DNA from: Cytidiella melzeri
Taxonomy: Eukaryota > Basidiomycota > Agaricomycetes > Polyporales > Irpicaceae
Assembly (NCBI GenBank): GCA_022592445.1
Contig: JABYQR010000134.1
Span: 46,238 to 110,237 of the forward strand
Direction: 5' to 3'
DNA: 64,000 nt
How positions within the stretch are numbered: position 1 is the first letter of the stretch; the number at the start of each line of letters is the position of its first letter. The notes below the pieces were generated by a model that had not been told where the DNA came from, ran no database searches, and was given only the letters and a program-made list of their open reading frames with translations. The position numbers and the translations under genes were made by a program. Positions 13,444 to 22,564 of the stretch are shown here, piece after piece.

Positions 13444-13683
13444 TTTTACCAGAATTTTTTGACAAATTTTTACATAGAATAGTCAAGAAGATGTGCAATA
13501 GTAGTAGTGTAACATGTCGGCGCCTAATACATTTTTTGCGCGGATTGTACGTAGTTCCTCGCGCACAACGTCGATCAGCCTTTTTTTACTAAAGACACAA
13601 TTTTTACATCATAATGAATGTGTGAGAACTGTAACCCAAAACTATATGCAAAAAATGAGCTCAAACGATGAGAAAAATTGTGC

Positions 13684-13719
13684 GCGCTTGCGGTGTCGCA
13701 AGACTTTTTGCCGCTACTG
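13684..13719 (-). repeat. Right terminal inverted repeat of the Tc1/mariner element
   Basis: The exact reverse complement of the left end, followed by the TA target duplication at 13720-13721. Confidence 0.9.
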
Positions 13720-13721
13720 TA

Positions 13722-14029
13722 CTGCTGTGGCTGTAATGTTTATCAGAACATACACGACATTGGACTCGAGCACATGGGAAGTATGATGGTGGTAGAGAGT
13801 GTTTTAAACTTACAATTGCTCAGTCCGCAGATACATGACAGGCAATATAATTAACTTGGTCGTGATGCATAACTACTGGAGGCTTGTGTCACAGTGCCAG
13901 TCAAACATAATTCCCTATGCTGATAAGAAGGGCAGAGCAGAGTTCAGTAGCACTTTTGAACACGTTTCAGCTGACGGGTCAGAATGTTTTCCCATTTAAT
14001 GTCTCAGCCAGATATTGTTGCTACTAGGC
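13722..14029. other. Stretch without recognised gene
   Basis: About 300 bases between the Tc1 element and the inverted-repeat-bracketed block. I see no coding exon, RNA gene or clear repeat. Confidence 0.4.
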
Positions 14030-14222
14030 GTGGTCAATTCTTAGGTGGTTTATCAATTCGCTGGTTCATCGAGTTCGTCGCCACCTTTGGTGACGTTTCC
14101 AGGGGCATGCTGGGCATGCCAAGAATCAGCAGAGATCTCGGACGTGCGCCCTCTCCGCTGGCCATCCCGCCATTATGCCAAAAGTGTAAAGGCTGTCAGG
14201 ACTGTCATCAGTATACTACAGC
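14030..14222 (+). repeat. Left arm of a ~190-bp inverted repeat
   Basis: This arm begins GTGGTCAATTCTTAGGTGGT. Its reverse complement recurs at 23330-23140 with roughly 88-90 percent identity by eye and one 10-nt indel (CTGGGCATGC is extra here). Long inverted arms of this kind resemble DNA-transposon ends, but no matching target duplication is visible at the outer edges. It brackets the disrupted gene and the Ty3/gypsy element. Confidence 0.75.
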
Positions 14223-14676
14223 ACAAAGATTGAGTAGTATACTGTACTTTAATCTATAAAATACATTGTAGTCGGAATTATGCACACTTGCGCGCACCTC
14301 CCGCTCTAGACGCCTAGGATTTCCCACGAGAGCTGACGCAGACGCAACTTGCACGGTTTCTTTCATTCTATCTATTCATACTATTCTCTACGACTTACTC
14401 AAGAGTGTTGGACTGGGATGTCCAGCTATGGCTGGGGTGCAGTGGGGTAAGTCTTTGCCACTTGTCAGTTTCAACTCTGTTGCTGATTTATTCCCGGCCT
14501 TGCGAGCAGAATCCCGAATATACCTGCGGGAGGGCTATTGGACTACCTTCGGGATAACTCTGTGGGCACGGGTGTAAATTCATCTGAGGTAAAGTGCTCA
14601 CGCAGATGACTCAAGCAGTAGACTTACCCAGTTAGCAGGACAACCGTACTGTTTTCCCTTTGCCCAATACACACCT

Positions 14677-14681
14677 CGCAC
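14677..14681 (+). repeat. Target-site duplication CGCAC (left)
   Basis: Identical to 22560-22564 on the far side of the element. Five bases is the usual size for Ty3/gypsy elements. Confidence 0.88.
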
Positions 14682-15463
14682 TGACATGGATAGTCCAACA
14701 GAGACCGGATTTTTCCAACAATGTCACAAGTTTACAGCCTTAGGCGCCTATCTAGAGCGCTTATTTTCCGGCTAGGAGTGTTACCGGACCTAACCCTAAC
14801 CCAGGTCACGTGACATCCTGCCTTATTTATCAATAGTCCAGACCCAAACCCTAGACTCAATCTGGAGCGGTTCCAGATCAACCTAGGCTATTGTTCTATT
14901 GTTCAACTTCCATTGATAGGGATTCCCCAGGGATTTCCCAGGGATTCCCCCAGGTCTTATTGTTCTATTGTCTTTCGACTATTGTCTTCTATCTATTGTT
15001 AGGGATTCCCCAGGGATTCCCCCAGTTTCTATTGTTCTATTGTTCTATTGTTCTAGCTCTATTGTTCTACGTACCCTGGTCCTTGACAGTTACTCAGGTC
15101 CTTGACAGTTACCCTGATCCCTTATTGTTCTATTGTTACTCCAGCCCCACAGTTACTCCAGTCCCTAGTGTGGGAACTGGTGCACAGACCACCCAGACAC
15201 AGTATATATAGTACCCCTTACCCTCCCTGGTTCTGCATCTTGACCTCTTCGTCATTTGCACTGCCAGGTGAGTTACTCAATGTAACCTAGTATTAGTCTG
15301 ATATTAACTTCGTCATTTGCACTGCCAGTATCCGGCCTCAGAGCCTGCTTGCCTGCTCATCATCGACTTTGACCTCGTTGTCGTCGTTGGAGATCCACCT
15401 CCCTTCCTCTCTACTACACTCCCTTTTTAGGGTTATCAGCATAGCAGCAGTCGCTCCGCGACA
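14682..15463 (+). repeat. 5' LTR of the chromodomain element, copy 1
   Basis: 782 bp, TG...CA ends. It contains TATATATA at 15203-15210 as likely promoter, runs of TATTGTTC, repeated GGGATTCCCC blocks, two copies of a 19-bp unit GGTCCTTGACAGTTACTCA, and a candidate intron at 15268-15328. Confidence 0.92.
15268..15328 (+). other. Candidate intron in the LTR leader
   Basis: The donor reads CTGCCAG|GTGAGT, a GATATTAAC branch-like site lies about 24 nt before the end, and the acceptor is CTGCCAG|TATCC. The sequence ending each flanking exon is the same 20-nt direct repeat (from TTCGTCATTTGC to TGCCAG). The same intron appears at 22364-22424 and 61373-61433. The only ATG triplets between the TATA box and gag lie inside it. 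Confidence 0.6.
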
Positions 15464-15635
15464 TTAGGTCAAGATACCACACAGCTACCGGCACGACTGC
15501 CCTTAGCTCGGATCAAGCCTTCCTGTCCCCCCAGTTTTAAAAAGTTTAGTCCCCCCTACGTTTGAGAGTAAGCCATCGCCGTCCGTCTTGACGTGCTTAA
15601 TCGCTAACTCGTTCACTTTCCGTGGTTGATTCTTA
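15464..15635 (+). other. Leader between 5' LTR and ORF1
   Basis: The first bases after the LTR (TTAGGTCAAGATACC) do not match a tRNA primer site that I recognise, so priming is unresolved. A second possible acceptor, GATTCTTAG, lies just before ORF1 with a CGCTAAC branch-like site. There is no ATG. Confidence 0.45.
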
Positions 15636-16394
15636 GTGCCGAAAGAATCCCACTCCCGTTTCACCGCTCGTCCAGATCCTTTGCACAAGGATCTGAATCA
15701 AGCACGTCGAGAAGTCCAGATCCATCGCGCCTTACCTCAGGCGGTGTTTGATCAACTCGACGCAGAGCACGCACGTGGCCAGAGTCACAAATACACGGAG
15801 AAGGAACTCAAGGCTGTTGCCTCCTACGTCGGTCGTTGTAAACCCAAGGGTTCTGCCCTCACACACAGATTTCCCACAGCAGAGGAGTTTGAAAAACTCC
15901 GCGCCGAGTCCAAAGAGTTTGCCGCCCGCACCGCACGCGAACGAGCACAGGCTCTAGCAGATCTTCCTAAGAAACCCTCATTAGCAGAACGCTTCACAGC
16001 CCGGCCTACTACCAATCCTAGCGCGGCCCTCATAGCAGCAAAGCCGACTCTCATCGACTTCCGTAAGCACACTCCAGAAGACCTTCGAGGCATCTTCACC
16101 CCAAAGCTCACCGCCACACTCCAACGCTTGTCGATTCTCCCCACCATCGACAAATACCACCAGCTTCACAAAGACACGAAGCTTCATTTCGAGCAGGTGA
16201 AACAGAAGTTAGAAAAGCTTTTGGAAGAGCTACCAACCCGAGCCTTTGTCATCACTCATCGTGAGTGGCAGCTGCTGGATTGGGGATTAAAGGCAATTGG
16301 GAGAATTAGTTTTACGGGTCTAAGAAGAAATTACGAACAGGTGTTCAAAGCTTTAGACAACGTTTGGGCAGACGAGTACTTCATCTCGTTCTAG
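15636..16394 (+). CDS. ORF1 of the chromodomain element: conserved, ATG-free
   Basis: An open frame of about 252 codons upstream of gag, starting after a TGA and ending in TAG. It contains no ATG in any forward frame; the first possible start is GTG at 15636. The product is charged and helical (for example TEKELKAVASYVGR, EEFEKLRAESKEF, KQKLEKLLEELPTR, THREWQLLDWGLKAIG), with a probable coiled coil near residues 180-210 and no domain I know. The second copy at 61741-62499 has the same length and about 19-20 replacements out of 252, with many silent changes, so selection on the protein is likely. How it would be initiated is unclear. Confidence 0.65.
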   Translation: MPKESHSRFTARPDPLHKDLNQARREVQIHRALPQAVFDQLDAEHARGQSHKYTEKELKAVASYVGRCKPKGSALTHRFPTAEEFEKLRAESKEFAARTARERAQALADLPKKPSLAERFTARPTTNPSAALIAAKPTLIDFRKHTPEDLRGIFTPKLTATLQRLSILPTIDKYHQLHKDTKLHFEQVKQKLEKLLEELPTRAFVITHREWQLLDWGLKAIGRISFTGLRRNYEQVFKALDNVWADEYFISF

Positions 16395-16406
16395 GTAGAA
16401 TACAGG

Positions 16407-17966
16407 GTGGCTTCCCAAAGTCCTGAGAGTAGCATTTGGTCTAGAGATCATCTTCCCTGCGAAAATTATCCACACGCCTTCAACCAACAAACCCTCAGAG
16501 ACGAGTGTTACGACTCAGACGAAGGACATCAAGTTTGTGAAGTACAACTGTGTCCCAATCGCTACAACAGAATAGAATATCCTGGTCGTTACGCAAACCA
16601 GTATCGACCCATCCATCACTGGCAAGAAAGTCGCATTCTTGAATCTCTCCCACCTCTGCCCGAACCTGAAGAAGACTTTGATCGAACCTTCACGCAGGAA
16701 CAGTATCAGATGGACTCCACCAACGTTTCCCAGCATGCATCCAGCGTGCCCACCCCAGCCCCTGTACAAGAGCCATCGTCTCCTCCTTCTGCAGAACAAT
16801 TGCTGCAAGCCCTGCTCCTTGGTCAGCAACAGCTGACACAAGCCATCACAGCGCTGATTCAGAATCAGCAACCGGTCAACAACCGATCAAGGGAAAGGGT
16901 TGTGGAAAAACCTGCCAGTTTCAAAGGCAATGCTAGCAGCGATGCACGCCGCTTCTTAGCAGCCTTTTCCATGTACGCACAATTCAACGAGAAGCTGTCT
17001 CCGTACAATGCCCAAGGTGGTCAGACCCGGTTGGACCACCTCTGGATCTCATCAGCCCTGTCATTCATGACAGAAGATGCAGCAGTTTGGGCTACGCCCC
17101 ACATGGACCTGATTGCTAGTCATCAGGCAGCCTTCAACGGTGACTGGGACGACTTTAGAACTGCGTTTAAAGCACGATTTGAGCCGGTCGATGAAATGGT
17201 AGACGCTAAAGCCAAGCTCAGGGAGCTATGGCAAGGCAAGAAAACGGTTCCGGAGTACACGGCTCGATTCAGGGAGATTATGGATAGGACTGGCTACTCG
17301 ACACAAGACCTTCGTGATCGGTACTACGAACACCTGAGTACTACCATCAAGGATGAACTGGTTCACACCGCAAGGCCACACGTCACTCTCGTAGATCTGA
17401 TCAATGTTGCTACCGACATTGACAATCGTCTTCGTGTTCGAGCTCAAGAGAAAGCTCGTGAACAAGGTCGAACGGTCCCCAATCTGTTCAAAACCACACC
17501 GGTCTCCACCTCGTCCCCAGCTCCCTTTGTCCAAGCACCTTGTGACTCCAATGCCATGGAAATCGATGCTACCAAAGTAGGACCCAACGGAAAAACACGC
17601 GCCGACTTCATGAAGGCCATGAACGGCAGATGTTACGGATGCGGATCAAAGGATCACCAAAAGAAGGATGGAAAACACGATTGTGAACTGTGCGGACATT
17701 GTGGTGGCAACCATCAGACGCAAGTTTGCCAAAGCTGGTTCCTTGGATACCCACCCAGGCAACAGAAGGTGGCTGCTAGTACCCTCTTTGATCCATCCAC
17801 TCCGGCTCCCTCGTCGTCCTCATCTGTGAGGCCCCTGCCTAATCCACCCGCCGCCTCCGTCGCCAGCTCCTCATCACCGAGTCCGTTTGACTACGATGCC
17901 ATCATGAAGCAGATGTCATCACTCACGGACAAAGTCAAGCAGCTGGGTAATCAAAGGGATTTTTAG
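16407..17966 (+). CDS. gag: Gag polyprotein of the chromodomain element
   Basis: The open frame runs 519 codons from a GTG at 16407 and lies in the same frame as ORF1, one stop codon downstream. The first ATG in the predicted transcript is at 16710, in frame, and would give 418 residues starting MDSTNVSQHASS. A capsid-like helical region follows (KPASFKGNASSDARRFLAAF, LWQGKKTVPEYTARFREIMD, HLSTTIKDELVHTARPH). A Cys/His nucleocapsid region (CYGCGSKDHQ, then CELCGHCGGNHQTQVC) and a Ser/Pro-rich tail complete it. The sequence between 16407 and 16710 is also conserved in copy 2, so an N-terminally extended product is possible. Confidence 0.85.
   Translation: MASQSPESSIWSRDHLPCENYPHAFNQQTLRDECYDSDEGHQVCEVQLCPNRYNRIEYPGRYANQYRPIHHWQESRILESLPPLPEPEEDFDRTFTQEQYQMDSTNVSQHASSVPTPAPVQEPSSPPSAEQLLQALLLGQQQLTQAITALIQNQQPVNNRSRERVVEKPASFKGNASSDARRFLAAFSMYAQFNEKLSPYNAQGGQTRLDHLWISSALSFMTEDAAVWATPHMDLIASHQAAFNGDWDDFRTAFKARFEPVDEMVDAKAKLRELWQGKKTVPEYTARFREIMDRTGYSTQDLRDRYYEHLSTTIKDELVHTARPHVTLVDLINVATDIDNRLRVRAQEKAREQGRTVPNLFKTTPVSTSSPAPFVQAPCDSNAMEIDATKVGPNGKTRADFMKAMNGRCYGCGSKDHQKKDGKHDCELCGHCGGNHQTQVCQSWFLGYPPRQQKVAASTLFDPSTPAPSSSSSVRPLPNPPAASVASSSSPSPFDYDAIMKQMSSLTDKVKQLGNQRDF
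17958..17966 (+). promoter_or_regulatory. Probable -1 frameshift site at the gag stop
   Basis: Gag ends GAT TTT TAG. The pol-compatible frame (GFLEWTPGETAP) is reached by slipping back one base on the T run so that TTT re-pairs and TTA replaces TAG. This is a T-run shifty stop, consistent with -1 frameshifting for Gag-Pol. A structural stimulator was not sought. Confidence 0.45.
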
Positions 17967-20900
17967 AATGGACTCCAGGTGAAACCGCACCCTCGAGTCC
18001 CTCTAGAAAGACCTACATAGAAGAAGTGGAGGACAATGATGATTCCCCACGGACACAGTTTTTAATGCCCCTGTAGTAAATACTCGCCCCGCACAGCAGC
18101 CCGATTTGCAACCTTCAGTTTTATTTAACAACATGTATAACTACTTCGAAACCTTGTCGTCTTGCATAGTACCAGAAATAGACCCGCTTAGCATGCACTT
18201 CCGAGTTCCTATCACGCTCAAAGGAGTGTTTAGAGAACAAGGCATCAAAGCCATGATTGACTCAGGAGCCACCGCTTTATTCCTGAGTCAAGACTTTGTC
18301 AATCGGCACCGAGTACGTACGGTCCCCTTAGAAAGACAGATCCCACTCCACAACATCGATGGGACTCTAAATCAAGGAGGACGTATCACACACAGAGCAG
18401 AGCTCGAACTACAAGTTGGAGCTATCAAGGAGAACGCAACATTCTTGATCACAGACATTGGACCAGAGGATTGCATTCTAGGCCTACCCTGGCTCCGCAA
18501 AGCAAACCCCAAGATCAATTGGGCTACCGGAGAAATGGAACTGGAAGCCGAAGAAGACTTCGAACCCTTCCAGTCTATCACAGCCAATCGGAAACAGAGA
18601 CGAGCCTGGCTCAGAGCCGGTATCATTCAGGACACAAAAGAAGAACTTTGGTCCTGTGCCAGCTTTACGTACTCCACAGACATCGCTGCTAAAGCCCATC
18701 AATCCAAAGAACAACGGACGTTTGAACAGATGGTTCCAGAGGAATACCGCAGACACCAGAAAGTCTTTTCAGAAGAAGCATCACAGCGTCTCCCTGAGCA
18801 TCAGCCATGGGATCATACGATTGATCTGACCGAGAACCCAAAGATGTTCAGATCCAAGGTCTACCCCATGTCTCCGAATGAACAAGCGGAGCTAGACAAG
18901 TTTATTGAGGAAAACCTAGCAAAAGGATATATTGTTCCCTCCAAATCGCCTATGGCCTCACCGGTATTCTTCGTCAAGAAGAAGGACGGCAAGCTCCGGC
19001 TTGTTCAGGATTATCGACGGTTAAATGACATCACAATCAAAAACCACTACCCACTCCCCTTGGTATCAGATATTACCAATCGGCTTGTCAAGCCAGAATC
19101 TTCACCAAGTTTGACGTACGATGGGGTTACATAACATTTGGATCAAGGAAAATGACAATGGAAGGGTGCATTTGTGACAAACCGAGGGCTGTTTGAGCCT
19201 AAGGTGATGTTGTTTGGCATGACCAATTCTCTGGCCACGTTTCAAGCAATGATGAATTCCATCTTTGCTGATCTCATCGTGGAAGGAAAGGTCTCGGTCT
19301 ACTTAGATGACATCCTTGTCTTCAGTTCAGACATTGCGGAACACCGGAAAATTGTTCATGAGGTACTATCTCGACTTGAAGCCAACGACTTGTATCTTCG
19401 CCCCGAAAAATGCGAATTTGAACAGTCACAAGTCGAGTATCTAGGTTTAATCATTGGTAACGGAAAGATCCGTATGGACTCGGGTAAAATAGAAGCTATC
19501 ACCAATTGGCCGGTACCACAGAACCTCCGTGATGTACGCGGCTTCATTGGATTTGCCAACTTCTACCGACGTTTCATCAAGGACTTTGCGCGGCATACTC
19601 GTCCTCTTCACAATCTCACCAAGAAAGACCAACCTTGGAAGTGGGGAGAAGCACAGCAGAACGCCTTTCAAATGCTCAAAGATGTGTTCACTCAGGAACA
19701 AATTCTAGTCACATGGGAACCCGATCGTCCCACACGTATTGAAGTTGATGTGTCTGGCTTTGCAACCGGAGGAGTTCTACTGCAGAAATTAGAGGATGGA
19801 CAGTGGCATCCAGTAGCATTTCGGTCTCAGTCTATGGCCAAAGCAGAACGGAACTATGAGATCTATGATCGAGAAATGCTCGCTATCATCAGAGCTCTCG
19901 AAGATTGGCGTCATTATCTGGAAGGACTACCCGCGCCCTTCGAGATCATCACAGATCATCAGAATTTGCAGTATTGGCGTACCACCCAAGACCTGTCCAG
20001 ACGACAAGCTCGGTGGTCTCTGTATCTGAGCCGGTTTGATTTTGTTTTAACGCACAAACCCGGAAAAACCCTCACTCAAGGCGACCCGTTATCCCGGGTC
20101 AGAACCCTGGAAGTTTTAGATGCATCAGACAACAAGGAACAAGTTGTACTGAAGCCTGAATACTTCCAGACAATAGCCACCTCGAGTACCCCGGAATCTG
20201 ATCCGTTAGAGTCACGGATTAAAGACATCAGTATTCGAGAAGCAGAGGTAGTCCAGAGACTAGCCAAGCTCAGGAAGGATGGACCCCGGAAGTTGACCGA
20301 TGGTGGACTTGAGTGGGAGGAAGACAATGGACTGGTGTACTACAAAGGGAAGCTATACATTCCAAAGGATCGCGAAGTTCGTAGGGAGATTGTACGATGA
20401 TGCCATGATGCATTACCGGCAGGACATCCGGGAAAACATGCAACCCTAGAACTAGTCACACGGCATTATTGGTGGCCTCGCATGGCATCCTTTGTAGAGC
20501 AGTACGTACTTGGATGTGACAAGTGTCAGCAACCAAACCGGCGCAACATCCTACCGTTCCGATACAGCCCATCGACGTACCAGATGGACCCTGGCAGGTG
20601 GTTGGCGTAGACCTAGTCAGACCTCTTCCGCGAAGCAACGGATTTGACATGATTGCAGTATACACGGACTTGTATAGCAAACAAAGTCATGTAATTCCGA
20701 CCCAGTCTACGGTTACAGCTGACGGCATAGCCGACCTCCACATCAAAGAAGTCTTTAGGCTCCATGGTATTCCCCGACAGTTCATATCCGATAGAGGACC
20801 TCAGTTTGCGGCCCGAGTAATGCAAGCGTTGTATAAACGACTAGGCATCACTGGCGCTATGACTACAGCCTATCATCCTCAGGCTAACGGTCAAACGGAA

Positions 20901-21772
20901 AGAGTCAACCAAGAAGTAGAAAAGATTCTACGACTCTTTGTTGATCAACACAAGATGATTGGGCCGAATACATCCCAGTGGCTGAATTCGCCATCAACTC
21001 TCGTGTCAACTCATCAACGCAGCACTCTCCGTTTGAAGTCATGTACGGGTACCTACCAGATTTCACCATACCAGTCGGACGTCACAGCCGAATGCCGAAT
21101 CTAGATGCACGTCTAGAAAAGCTCAGACAGGTTCAATAGAAGCCGAAGCTGCATCGCGTCTATCTAAGGAAAAGATGGCCGAAGCTTCCGCATACACCCG
21201 CAGAACTACTCCGTCTTCAAGGAAGGGGACCTCGTGTGGTTGTCTTCCAAGAACGTCAAAGTACATCAGCAGTCTGACAAGCTAGGGCCTAGACAGCTTG
21301 GTCCCTTCACAGTTCTTCAGAAGACCGGTGAACATACATATCGGATCAAACTCAAATCCGGATATTGTATTCACGACAACATCAACGTTGAACGGCTATC
21401 TCCGTATCGAGGAAACGAAGTAAACGGCCCATACCAGAACCACCAGCACCGATCATAGTAGATGATCAACAGGTCTATGAAGTTGAGAAGATCCTAGACA
21501 GTCGGATCTATCGGAAGCAGATGCAGTACCTAGTCAAATGGAAAGGCTATGGAGAAGGCGATGTAACGTGGGAACCTGCAGTAAATCTGACCAATGCGAA
21601 AGAGAGCATTGCAGAGTTCCACGCCAGACATACCAATGCACCTCAGAAATTGCCCAAAGCACTCTTCGACTCCATTCCTTGGAAACCGTTGGAGAACATC
21701 ACAGAAGCTATTGCATCTGACCTCGAGTGGGCAGATGGTAGAGTCCCTGGTCTTAGTTCATCGAGGCGATGA
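17967..21772 (+). pseudogene. pol: Degenerate pol: protease, RT, RNase H, integrase, chromodomain
   Basis: Domains in order: aspartic protease (AMIDSGATALFLS near 18250), reverse transcriptase (VFFVKKKDGKLRLVQDYRRL near 19000; VSVYLDDILVFSS near 19300), RNase H (GNYEIYDREMLAI-like region near 19850), integrase zinc finger (HYWWPRM with CDKCQ near 20465-20530), integrase core (VVGVDLVRPLPR; HGIPRQFISDRGPQFA; TTAYHPQANGQTERVNQ), and a chromodomain (YLVKWKGYGEGDVTWEPAVN near 21525). The frame is broken near 18050, at about 19130 inside RT, by TGA at 20398-20400, and again near 20530, 20950, 21125 and 21430. The chromodomain probably directed integration to marked chromatin. As sequenced it cannot make a full Pol. 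Confidence 0.88.
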
Positions 21773-21790
21773 ATTTTAGGAGGGGGGTAA
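21773..21790 (+). other. Polypurine tract before the 3' LTR
   Basis: AGGAGGGGGG followed by TAA sits directly before the TGACATGG of the 3' LTR, the expected place for plus-strand priming. Confidence 0.7.
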
Positions 21791-22559
21791 TGACATGGAT
21801 AGTCCAACAGAGACCGGATTTTTCCAACAATGTCACAAGTTTACAGCCTTAGGCGCCTATCTAGAGCGCTTATTTCCGGCTAGGAGTGTTACCGGACCTA
21901 ACCCTAACCCGGTCACGTGACATCCTGCCTTATTTATCAATAGTCCAGACCCAAACCCTAGACTCAATCTGGAGCGGTTCCAGATCAACCTAGGCTATTG
22001 TTCTATTGTTCAACTTCCATTGATAGGGATTCCCCAGGGATTCCCCCAGGTCTTATTGTTCTATTGTCTTTCGACTATTGTCTTCTATCTATTGTTAGGG
22101 ATTCCCCAGGGATTCCCCCAGTTTCTATTGTTCTATTGTTCTATTGTTCTAGCTCTATTGTTCTACGTACCCTGGTCCTTGACAGTTACTCAGGTCCTTG
22201 ACAGTTACCCTGATCCCTTATTGTTCTATTGTTACTCCAGCCCCACAGTTACTCCAGTCCCTAGTGTGGGAACTGGTGCACAGACCACCCAGACACAGTA
22301 TATATAGTACCCCTTACCCTCCCTGGTTCTGCATCTTGACCTCTTCGTCATTTGCACTGCCAGGTGAGTTACTCAATGTAACCTAGTATTAGTCTGATAT
22401 TAACTTCGTCATTTGCACTGCCAGTATCCGGCCTCAGAGCCTGCTTGCCTGCTCATCATCGACTTTGACCTCGTTGTCGTCGTTGGAGATCCACCTCCCT
22501 TCCTCTCTACTACACTTCCTTTTTAGGGTTATCAGCATAGCAGCAGTCGCTCTGCGACA
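21791..22559 (+). repeat. 3' LTR of the chromodomain element, copy 1
   Basis: 769 bp, nearly identical to 14682-15463. The main difference is one fewer 11-nt block in the GGGATTCCCC region. The CGCAC duplication follows directly. Confidence 0.92.
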
Positions 22560-22564
22560 CGCAC
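22560..22564 (+). repeat. Target-site duplication CGCAC (right)
   Basis: Identical to 14677-14681. Removing the element and one copy restores an open coding exon. Confidence 0.88.

Larger units (their letters stand above)
12116..13719 (+). mobile_element. Complete Tc1/mariner DNA transposon
   Basis: The element is 1604 bp long, begins CAGTAGCGGC and ends GCCGCTACTG. It is flanked by the TA target duplication at 12114-12115 and 13720-13721, which is standard for this superfamily. The terminal inverted repeats match perfectly over the first 36 bp (12116-12151 against 13719-13684). It encloses one uninterrupted transposase ORF. Perfect ends plus an intact ORF suggest a recent, possibly still functional insertion. 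It lies in the upstream region of the chitin synthase gene. Confidence 0.93.
14682..22559 (+). mobile_element. Complete chromodomain Ty3/gypsy LTR retrotransposon (copy 1)
   Basis: The element is 7878 bp long, with LTRs at 14682-15463 and 21791-22559 beginning TGACATGG and ending GCGACA. It is flanked by the 5-bp target duplication CGCAC (14677-14681 and 22560-22564). The order is LTR, ORF1, gag with a zinc knuckle, pol (protease, reverse transcriptase, RNase H, integrase, chromodomain), purine tract, LTR. By eye the LTRs differ by about two substitutions, two single-base indels and one 11-nt indel, so insertion looks recent. pol nevertheless carries several frameshifts and a stop. RNase H before integrase and the integrase chromodomain define a chromovirus of the Ty3/gypsy group. 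Confidence 0.93.

Noticed and set aside
15464..15485. tRNA primer-binding site after the 5' LTR
   Set aside because: The sequence does not match the 3' end of a common tRNA primer, so no site is called; self-priming or an unusual tRNA remains possible.
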